From: Okapia johnstoni
Lineage: Eukaryota; Chordata; Mammalia; Artiodactyla; Giraffidae
Assembly (NCBI GenBank): GCA_024291935.2
Contig: CM044311.1
Coordinates: 30,136,001 to 30,200,000, forward strand
Length of the DNA stretch: 64,000 nucleotides
Direction: 5' to 3'
The translations under genes were made by a program, and so were the position numbers. Numbering within the stretch: position 1 is the first letter of the stretch; each line of letters begins with the position of its first letter. Shown here piece by piece: positions 56,290 to 64,000 of this stretch. The notes beneath the pieces were generated by a model that worked only from the letters and a program-made list of their open reading frames with translations, was not told where the DNA came from and did not search any database.

Positions 56290-56587
56290 CTGGAACTTCA
56301 AGGGTACAAAAAGAATAGGCAGGAATTATCAGGAACATTTTCTAATCAAATGAAGCATCTTGTAAGAATAACAGAGGAAGAAACCATGACTCAATGTGGA
56401 CATAGAATGGTAAGAAGATGCTCAATCATGAAGTACCTGTTGAACAATATTAAGAAGTCTGGCCTGATCATGTTTGCATTTTCATATTTTTTTATGTTAT
56501 TATTTAATCATGGCCAATATTCCCGGCTAGACGGAAGTAGCTATGCAGCAGAACCCTTGACTGGTGGTTTTTTTTTTCCACTATTAT

Positions 56588-57560
56588 GCTCCTAGTACCT
56601 AGTGGCCTCTGAAATCCAGAATTGCTCAATAAATATTGATTTGGTAAATGAAGAGTTAATAGTATATTTAAGCTCTAAATATAGTTGTGAAAGCAGTAAA
56701 TTTATCCAGCTTTGAGACATCCCAGGTAGATATCAGAATTGGACAAGAGAGTCTAGTTCATTGTGAGGAAAATAGATTAAATAATTAGGTAATTTACATT
56801 AGAATGGGCCGAAGAATATGTGGAGGCTGAAAATAAAAATAAACTGACAAAGCAATTGAAGTCCTCAGTAAGTTTTGAGCAGAAGAGTATTGAGAAAAGA
56901 AGGAAAATAGAGCTAGAGGGTAAAGAGGCTTTGACGAGAGGATGGATGGATGGATGGATGGATGTAAAAACAGTGATTCGCACTGAAGCAGCTCTGGATG
57001 ATGTAGATAAAATCCAAGGCGTAGGTGTAGGCTTGGATGGCTCATGTGAACTGGATGTCTTTGGAGATCCTGAGGTCCGTGAAGAGAAAACAGAGTGATG
57101 TTAGGTTGATAGCAGGATCTGGGTGAAAGAGGTTGTGAGTTATACACCAAGGAGGTCCTTACAGGAAAATGAGGAGGCAGCTAAAGGGAAACAGAGCAAG
57201 ATTATAGTGTGGAAGTAACAACAGCAACAAAAAACTGGCCAACTTCTACACCTGAGGTGTAAGGATTCTAGAGACAAACAGTGGCGGAGAAGACTGTAAA
57301 ATTGATACCTTCAGGCAGGAGAATAGTTACATGTAAGTCATGGAGATGATGGAGATGTTCCGAGAAGTAGCTGAGATGATGGGAGAGTTTGTTGAGCCTT
57401 GTGCCAAGAGATATAATTAAAAAGTTGGGGAAGAAGGAGAGAGTAGCAATCAGCAGAGGAAGAACAGAGAATAAGAGCAAATGAGAAACCCGACGATTTC
57501 GGCATTGACCAGAAATAACAGGGTTGAGAAACATGGAGTTAGCTGGCTACTCCGACTGAA
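56588..57560. other. Probable old repeat remnants; (GATG)n at 56941-56964
   Basis: 'ttgctcaataaatattgatt' near 56625 is a phrase typical of old repeat ends. 56800-57540 is purine-rich, like the unassigned old family at 46255. It contains a (GATG)6 tract. Both-strand ORFs of 88-118 codons are low-complexity and not credible genes. Confidence 0.35.
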
Positions 57561-59390
57561 TAATGAAGATAGGAAGTGCAGCAGGTGCTTCCATCTCGCA
57601 GAACATTGCTTACCTTGGCCATAGTCACTTCCAAAAAATTCCTGGGATTATTACTGGTCCTTCTGGAAGGATTTGGGTGGATTGAGTGAACTCTAGCAAC
57701 TCCTAGCACAAAACTTCTCCAGTGTGATCACAGGTCTGGCATATGTATGCTGAACCAGACTGACCCTCCAAGGCATGGTCTATTGCTGCCAAGGACAGAA
57801 GTCAAAACAGCCTGAAGAATCATGCTTTCTACTCACTATAAATACTTGCCAGTTCTCGCAAAAGAACTGCTTGTGAGAACAGTCATGAGACCGTGGTTCG
57901 ACATGACACACTTCACAATATTTACAGACCTTTTACAGATCAGTTTACTAGTTTTTGTTATAATTGCATCTTTCAGGCAGATCAGCCATCTGAGTGAGCT
58001 TGACAAAGGCCGTCTCTTCCAGTGGTTAGGCATTTGGGAATCCATGTTTTCAGAAGGAAGCATGTCAGGCCAATGCTCCAAATGTTGAGGATAAACAAGT
58101 GGAATTTTCTGGAATCTATGATTTGAGTCATTGACAGGTATTTTCATATACATTCTCTCTGATGGAGAAAGATTACGGAGGGTTTTCAACTTGCCAACAA
58201 TTTCTGTACGTTAATGCAATTTGTATGGATATTTTCCAAAGTATTTCTCTGAAGAGAAAGGCTTATTGTTGCCTAGAAAATAGTGCTTTTTCCTAAGGCC
58301 TCACTTTTGTGGATCACACATTGCTATCCTTCAACTGTGCTTGCTCACCACTGAATATTACCGTGATGAATTAAATGGGTGTTTTTCTTTATTCTAAATC
58401 AGTGCCAGAGATCAAAAGGCTGCTAAAAATCCTTTCCACAAGAGTGCCTCCCAGAAAAGGAGGAATTATAGGTATTCTCGCCAACAGATACATTCTGCTG
58501 TACTCATCTATCACTTTCTACGATCCAATAACTTGAAACTGTGCCAAGCTAATTAGCTAGTTCAGTGACTAAGTCCAAATAAGCCCAAAGAGGTCACCCT
58601 CTTCATATTCAAGTCCAACTTGATCACTTTTCTCACCAATCAGAAAGTGGCATAAAGTTTCCCAACAACTAAACTCAATATATTATCTTCATGGAGATAA
58701 TTCACAGTTTTTTTTTTAAAGGATTTTTATCGTTTGTTTTATTCAGGAACATCATAAGTATTCCTACTCTATAAAGAAAAGGGCATTGGTTAGCTATTTC
58801 ATTTTAAAATTTGCTTTTATCAACTTGGTAAATGTAAGTGAGCTTCTAATCTGTGTAAGGCACACAGCACTTGGGGAAATTGCCCTTTAATGAAGCAGAA
58901 TAATTTATAATTTCCTCCTTTCTTATTAGGAACATTGCAAGGGTTGGCCTTTTACAATTAGCATGAGAATTCTTTGATTTTTATCTTTTCTTAATAATTA
59001 TTTTTTTTAAATGGGGGAAAGTCAAATACATATCAAGACCCTTTGCCTTGAGTTTTTCTTCTGGCACGAGTTATAAACCACCAAACCTCTGCAGCGATGA
59101 ATTGTTTATCTCTGTGGAGAACCCAGTGTTCTGATGTTAGTGGGGAAGTAGCGTATTGAGGAGGTAATGATACTCTGAGACTCAGAACCCTAGACCTGTT
59201 TTTTAATACTTGTCTGTCATCTCTGTCAGGTAAATAGATCAAAATTTTTTTGGTTGTTTGCTTATTGTCAGACATTTTCATACTTAACTGTATTTGCTTT
59301 TTTTTTTCCAGTAATTTCATGCTTTCTACATGCTAACAACTCCTTCCTGCCTAGGTAGTCCACAGTCCAGAGTTTGAGAGCTATAGTTAT
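57560..59390. other. Repeat-free island with overlapping ORFs
   Basis: No repeat recognised. 57822-58088 (+, 88 codons) and 58189-57836 (-, 117 codons) are open on opposite strands over the same DNA. Neither shows a domain, signal peptide or clear splice context that I can identify. The rest is AT-rich. Confidence 0.35.
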
Positions 59391-59395
59391 GTAAT

Positions 59396-59581
59396 TCAGT
59401 GGTAGCTCAGCTAGTAAAGAATCCACCTGCAATGTAGGAGACCCCGGTTCGATTCCTGGGTTGGGAAAATGCCCTGAAGAAGGGAACGACTACCCACTGC
59501 ATTATTCTGGCCTGGAGAATTCCATGGACTGTATAGTCCATGGGGTGGCAAAGAGTTGGACATGACTGAGCAACTTGCACA
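59396..59581 (+). mobile_element. Bov-tA SINE
   Basis: The head lacks its first bases ('gtggtagctcagctagtaaa'). B-box-like 'ggttcgattcctggg' is well kept, and the body runs to 'ttggacatgactgagcaact'. No TSD. Confidence 0.92.
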
Positions 59582-59584
59582 CAT

Positions 59585-60600
59585 GAAACAGATAAATGTC
59601 CCTTAGAATGTCTTATTAAATTGCTTTCTAATGGTTTCTCACATCTTTAATTCTGACCCAGTGTCTTAGATCTATGACTCAGATATTAATGGCTTTGGTA
59701 GAAAAATAGTAACCTGCCTCACTTTCCACAAATTGTAGTGGAGACCTTTTGTTCTAGACATTTATATTTTAGAGATTTTAAACTATTGCTAGTAAGCAGT
59801 GAAGACCCAATATTTGTTTATTCCTGCTTTTCCCTTTGTTCATCCTAGTTACTCCAACACATTTTCTGTCAAACTAAACACACTTTGAAATGGATTGCTA
59901 TCTTTAATGAGTCTTTAGAAATCATTAACACCTGCCCTTAACTGAGTCAGTGCACCTAGCCACCTTCTGGAGTTTTTGATAAAAGGAAGCATTATATTCT
60001 ATTTGTCTTGTTTGAACTTGTTGCCCTTACCTGTATCTCTACTATGATGTGAAGTGACAGAATAAAATGACTTCTTGTTTGTGTATCTCAAAGCTAAAAT
60101 CAGAGCAATGCTAGGGATCTTCCAATTAAAGTCAACATTGCCTGTTGTAATTTACACCTATTGACATGGTAACAGCTAACTCAAGAGCATTGCCTGTCAA
60201 TTTCCACTTTAGCCACATTTTCAATTGTCACAAGGGAGAAAGCACAATTCTTAATTGCCTTTCTCCTGCTTTATTAATATGTTCTTCCACAGGGCTGCTA
60301 CACATTTTATATCTAGATGTGTGAAGTAATTTTTTTCTGTTTTCTTCTAAGCATTGTGTTCTGATTTTTCTTTACATTGATAAAGCAACTGTAGCTAGAA
60401 AAAGTAGATTGGTATTAAAGATAGTAAAAAGCAAACTGCTGATTATATGTAAAGTTTTGCTAATTTTAGGACAGCAGTACTAGACTGAGATATGGAATAA
60501 ATTATCTGTTAATGATAAGCTTATTTCAAGAAAATAAATGCAATTATATTATTAAAACTTCTCATGTAACCATTTTTATGTAGATGGTAATGTATAGCTT
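59585..60600. other. No recognised repeats
   Basis: Single-copy-looking AT-rich sequence. 60080-60300 is the least AT-rich part, with CATGGTAAC and TTTACACCT motifs. No ORF of note. Confidence 0.35.
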
Positions 60601-60602
60601 AC

Positions 60603-60721
60603 CATCGACTTGGACATGAATTTGAGCAAACTCTGGGCAATAGTGGAGAGCAGAGGAACCTTGTGTGCAGCAGTCCATGGAATTGCAGAGTCAGACACGA
60701 CTTAGAAACTCAACAACAACA
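60603..60721 (+). mobile_element. BovB 3'-terminal fragment
   Basis: 'cgacttggacatgaatttga', 'agcaaactctgggcaatagt', 'gcagcagtccatggaattgc' and 'gacacgacttagaaactcaa' match the last 120 bp of BovB. Confidence 0.85.
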
Positions 60722-60798
60722 TAGCTATGACTAGAATGTCATGTAATCTATAAAGGGCTATGTGTTTATTAGACAGAATAAATACACTGTAAATTCAC

Positions 60799-61010
60799 CC
60801 TTGGATTCCCTGGTAGCTCAAATGGTAAAGAGTCTGCCTGTAATGCAGGAGACCTGGGTTTGATCTCTGGGAAGATCCCTTGGAGAAGGAAATGGCAACC
60901 CACTCCAATATTCTTGCCTAGATAATCCCATGGACAGAGGAGCCTGGCTGGCTACAGTCCAAGGCGTCACAAAGAGTTGGACATGCCTGAGCGACTTCAC
61001 TTTCACTTTC
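60799..61010 (+). mobile_element. Bov-tA SINE with TSD
   Basis: 'attccctggtagctcaaatg' head with a few bases missing in the B-box region, full body, and a tail of CACTTTCACTTTC. AAATTCAC at 60791-60798 and 61011-61018 is an exact 8-bp TSD. Confidence 0.94.
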
Positions 61011-61019
61011 AAATTCACA

Positions 61020-61385
61020 CTCATCCATATAAATGTTATAGACAGAGTGCATTGTTAGCATTGTCCTTGCCAGACCTGTCAAATACATTCAAGTGCATAA
61101 CAGAGCTATAGAAGAACAGCAAAATGTTTGGCATTTTGACCGAGTCAGTTCTGTGAACGGTGAGAATGGAGCAGAAGTCCTGATCTCCTGGGCTACGGGC
61201 TATGGGCTATGAGCTGAAAATGAAAATCAACATTGACCATTGACAAAGTGTCTTATTGACAAGTTCCCTGCAAAGTGTTAATGAGTTAATGTGGCACTGT
61301 TCAGATAAAGGATAAAAAGCAGAATGAGGAGAGTGATACTCACGTGTTGGTAACTGGCTATGAGGAAGTTGGAGACACTCTTTTT
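61020..61385. other. No recognised feature
   Basis: Unassigned. A short local triplication of 'gggctay' lies at about 61189-61208. Confidence 0.4.
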
Positions 61386-61387
61386 TA

Positions 61388-61592
61388 GTGTGAAAGTCGC
61401 TCAGTTGTGTCTGACTCTTTGTGACCCCATGGACTGTCGCCTGCCAGGCTCCTCTGTCCATGGAATTCTCCAGGCAAGAATACTGGTGTGAGTAGCTGTT
61501 CACTTCTCCAGGAAATCTTCCCAACCTAGGGATCGAACCCAGGTCTCCCGCATTGCAGGCAGATTCTTTACTGTCTGAGCCACCAGGGAAGC
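61388..61592 (-). mobile_element. Bov-tA SINE, well conserved
   Basis: 'tgaaagtcgctcagttgtgt', 'attctccaggcaagaatact' and 'gggatcgaacccaggtctcc', with head end 'gagccaccagggaagc'. The head edge is involved in a 21-bp duplication (61586-61627). A 164-codon minus ORF that reads through it is not a gene. Confidence 0.94.
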
Positions 61593-61627
61593 TTGCTAAT
61601 TTGTAAGGGAAGCCCGCTAATTTGTAG
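61586..61627. repeat. 21-bp tandem duplication at a SINE edge
   Basis: Units 61586-61606 and 61607-61627 share GGGAAGC followed by GCTAATTTGTA and differ at three positions. The unit spans the SINE head edge and adjacent DNA, so the duplication happened after insertion. Confidence 0.9.
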
Positions 61628-61629
61628 CC

Positions 61630-62035
61630 AGGAACACACTGTAATCTGTAGTCTTTGCCTATTTCCAAGGCCAATTTCAAGTTTCCAAACTGATGGCGCA
61701 AGAAGTAGAGCTGGGAAAGATGTGTACATTCTCACCTTGTGAGCTGGTTCCAGTGGTGTCTATTTTTCCCCAAAATGAAGTAACCATTATGAACCCTGGT
61801 TGAGAGTTTTGTGTTGAAGTGCACTGATACCATTAAATCTGTCCTATAAGCCTTGACAGATTTATGATGTTTCCAAGATCTATCTGGAGTTCTTATGTGA
61901 AGACCACTCGAAACTATTTTTAACCCTGGTAGAAAACCATTTATTACCTCTCAGTATGCTTCAGATTTTATGTCTCTTTTTAGCTCCCCCTGAAATAAAA
62001 ACGAAACCAAACCAACCAACCAAATAACACTACTT

Positions 62036-62068
<33 letters not shown>

Positions 62069-62700
62069 GCAATCAATGGATACATTTTAAAAGAAATTGT
62101 CTATATTTTGTATTTAAAATTAAATACAGTTTATTCTATATTTTCATAACTATTTTATGTTCAGTGTTTGCTTCATTCTAGAAAGTAATTGTCAACTTTC
62201 CCAAAAGTGAACAGATTTTATCTATTTAGTGAAAATTAAAGAAATAAGATCCTCAGGACATCTTTTTGAGTTCTCATAAAACACAGGAGACATCTACAGA
62301 AATTTAACCACAAATACAGTTGTAATCTATATTTGGTAAACACTTATTTCCTGGACTGTGGATTTGAGCCACACTGAAAAGAAATACAAAGACTTTAACA
62401 ATTGGTATTATCAGATGTCAGGTTAATCTTAATTGTGTGTATTGAGATCTTTTCAAACCTTTCAGCAGTAGCAGCTATGGTACTTCCTTTATCTAGATCT
62501 ACTATTTATCCAGGTCTTGTTGAATAAACAAAATTTGCATGGCAAATCTGAGAAGAGTGCTTTAAACTTCAGTTATCTTTTGCTGAGGGGTGAGTTTATG
62601 GCAAGGAAATTCTCATAAACTCCTATCAGACTTCTCCAGGCCTTTGCCCTAACAAGACTTTTTTCTCTTTATTTGGACTTTCTGATATCCAGATTCCTTT
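61630..62700. other. No recognised gene; (T)30 at 62038-62067
   Basis: AT-rich unassigned sequence with a 30-base T homopolymer. No LINE or SINE body can be recognised on its right side. Confidence 0.45.
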
Positions 62701-62716
62701 TAGTCCCCATCAAAGC

Positions 62717-62718
<2 letters not shown>

Positions 62719-62768
<50 letters not shown>
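62719..62768. repeat. (GT)25 microsatellite
   Basis: 50 bp of uninterrupted GT. Likely length-polymorphic. Confidence 0.98.
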
Positions 62769-62769
<1 letters not shown>

Positions 62770-63472
62770 TGTACTAAAGATCTCATATTGATATTAAATC
62801 TCCCTCTAGCCTTTGCCTTCGTTTTATATCAGTGCCCAGACCAAGGCAGTGTAATCTGAATAATGTAGTTTTCTTTTTTTGTCCCATCTGTTCCATCTGC
62901 AAATGTTTAAATGTGCTTCCAGTTTCCTTTTAAAAACACATAACCATTAACACAATGCACATTATTTTATAGCCCTGAACCACTGAAGCCTTTTCAAGGC
63001 AAGTCTTTGCAAGGTGGTGTTGCTCACTTACTAAGGCCAGAGTCCATTTTCTGTATCTTTGTAGCAAATACTCACCTATTCCCTCTGTTTCCACTTTGAT
63101 TGTTTTATATCTAACTCTGTGCTTGAAGATGTGCTGAGCTCTGCCATGGATTTCTCCACGTGAAAGCCTATTGGGCTGCGGGACAGCCAACACTGTGGAT
63201 ATTGCTTCCAAGTTAATGCTTCTTATTGAGACACAGAGCTCAGTAAATGTCACTTTGGGTTTCCTGTTCCTTTTGAATGAATCATATTTTAGGAGAATAA
63301 GAAGAGAAAAAGCAAAAAGTATGTGCACCTTGAGCACTGTCAAAGCTAGGTCTATAAATGCTTTCAACAAAGAAGTTATTCTTGAGAGAAGGATGTAATG
63401 ATGCCCACTCCCTTTGCCAACATCACTATTCTATTCTTGTTCCCTAACTTTCCTTTCTCCCTATTCTTTTTG
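62770..63472. other. No recognised repeat; 146-codon minus ORF
   Basis: The minus frame 63370-62930 has a hydrophobic start (LILLKYDSF) and no domain I know. An ORF of this length is about what chance gives in 64 kb of six-frame AT-rich sequence. No splice or poly-A context supports it. Confidence 0.35.
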
Positions 63473-63484
63473 TCATTTTACTTT

Positions 63485-63702
63485 TGAAAAAGTGAAAGTG
63501 TTAGTTGCTCAGTCATGTCCTACTCTTTGTGACCCCATAGAATGTAGCCTGCCAGACTCCTGTGTCCGTAGAATCTTCCAGGAAAGAATACTAGAGTGGA
63601 TTGCCATTTCCTACTCGAGGTGATCTTCCCAACTCAGGGATTGAGCCCAGGTTTCCTGCATTGCAGGCAGATTCTTTACCATCTGAGCCACCAGAGAAGC
63701 CC
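63485..63702 (-). mobile_element. Bov-tA SINE with 12-bp TSD
   Basis: Complete reverse element from 'agtgaaagtgttagttgctc' to 'gagccaccagagaagccc'. TCATTTTACTTT is repeated exactly at 63473-63484 and 63703-63714. Confidence 0.95.
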
Positions 63703-63714
63703 TCATTTTACTTT

Positions 63715-64000
63715 GTCCATTACAAATTCTTTCCCTTTTCTTATCTTCATTAATATTGTTTTCCAGGCTTTAATGTACACTTTCAACTCTATTTGAAGCT
63801 ATTGTTGTAATATAATCTAATTTTTTATTATCCAAGTGGAGAAAGCTCTCTTCTCTTAAGATTTGTTAACTGACCTCTTTCTCCTCTTCCTTTAATTTTA
63901 CTCTTTAACCACAGACTTCCTTTCTTCTTCTAAACTTTATGCGATCACTAGCTGAAAAACTGTCCAGAGAGTTATAAATATATCTGTTGGGAAAGAAAAA
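63715..64000. other. No recognised feature
   Basis: AT-rich sequence to the window end. Nothing recognised. Confidence 0.4.

Noticed and set aside
56820..57150. Overlapping 92- and 118-codon ORFs around the (GATG)n tract
   Set aside because: Low-complexity composition and location in a purine-rich old-repeat-like region; no domain.
61207..61701. 164-codon minus ORF, the second longest in the window
   Set aside because: About 70 of its codons come from a Bov-tA SINE. No domain, promoter or splice context supports a gene.
62930..63370. 146-codon minus ORF with a hydrophobic N-terminus
   Set aside because: No recognisable domain and no transcript landmarks. An ORF of this size is expected by chance in 64 kb read in six frames.
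5113..63702. Many spaced similar repeats that might suggest a CRISPR-like array
   Set aside because: The repeats are dispersed 200-bp SINEs with individual TSDs on both strands, not short direct repeats with regular spacers.
1661..63702. tRNA-like segments with B-box motifs (GGTTCRAWYCC)
   Set aside because: They are the tRNA-Glu-derived heads of Bov-tA SINEs. None folds into a complete cloverleaf with an acceptor stem, so none is called a tRNA gene.

Overview
This is a 64 kb window of mammalian nuclear DNA, almost certainly from a pecoran ruminant (a bovid such as cattle, sheep or goat; I cannot say which). The evidence is about 22 tRNA-Glu-headed Bov-tA/Bov-A SINEs, eight loci of the RTE-type retrotransposon BovB, several ruminant-type L1 3' ends, and much older mammalian repeats (MIR, MLT1, MER5A, L1M). 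The DNA is AT-rich and CpG-poor with many dinucleotide microsatellites, as expected of a gene desert or very large introns. I recognise no intact protein-coding gene, tRNA, rRNA, CRISPR array or prokaryote-type operon. Almost all longer open frames are decayed BovB, SINE or microsatellite sequence.

Layout. 1-6.9 kb: an MLT1 LTR, L1 3' ends (one with a perfect target-site duplication), a SINE cluster, and an old L1M 3' region split by a SINE dimer and a BovB tail. 6.9-14.8 kb: mostly old or unassigned sequence with MIRs, one BovB tail, two Bov-tA and an exon-like minus-strand block near 8.3-8.5 kb. 14.8-17.2 kb: a 2.2 kb BovB copy ending in a near-perfect 165-bp palindrome. 17.2-23.3 kb: scattered SINEs, a repeat-free island (20.6-22.5 kb) and an L1 with an inverted half. 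23.6-25.1 kb: a second BovB. 25.1-37.1 kb: sparse SINEs, one candidate LTR, microsatellites and about 4 kb without recognised ruminant repeats. 37.2-38.9 kb: a minus-strand BovB in which part of the reverse transcriptase is replaced by the element's own 5' region. 38.9-51.1 kb: L1, SINEs, MER5A, MIRs, and an L1M tail forming an inverted duplication. 51.1-53.2 kb: a BovB whose 3' end is inverted. 53.3-64 kb: MIR, old repeats, a minus-strand candidate terminal exon or pseudogene (55.9-56.3 kb), two BovB tails and four SINEs.

The features do not form a pathway. The common theme is LINE-driven retrotransposition and rearrangement: BovB supplies the reverse transcriptase and 3' tail whose relatives (Bov-A/Bov-tA) are dispersed around it, and several LINE copies here carry inversions, fold-backs or chimeric joins. 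Those structures, plus two splice-site-bounded open segments on the minus strand, are the items most worth checking. I did not find a convincing new biological system. Repeat names come from recognising the sequences; boundaries are approximate unless a target-site duplication (TSD) is given.
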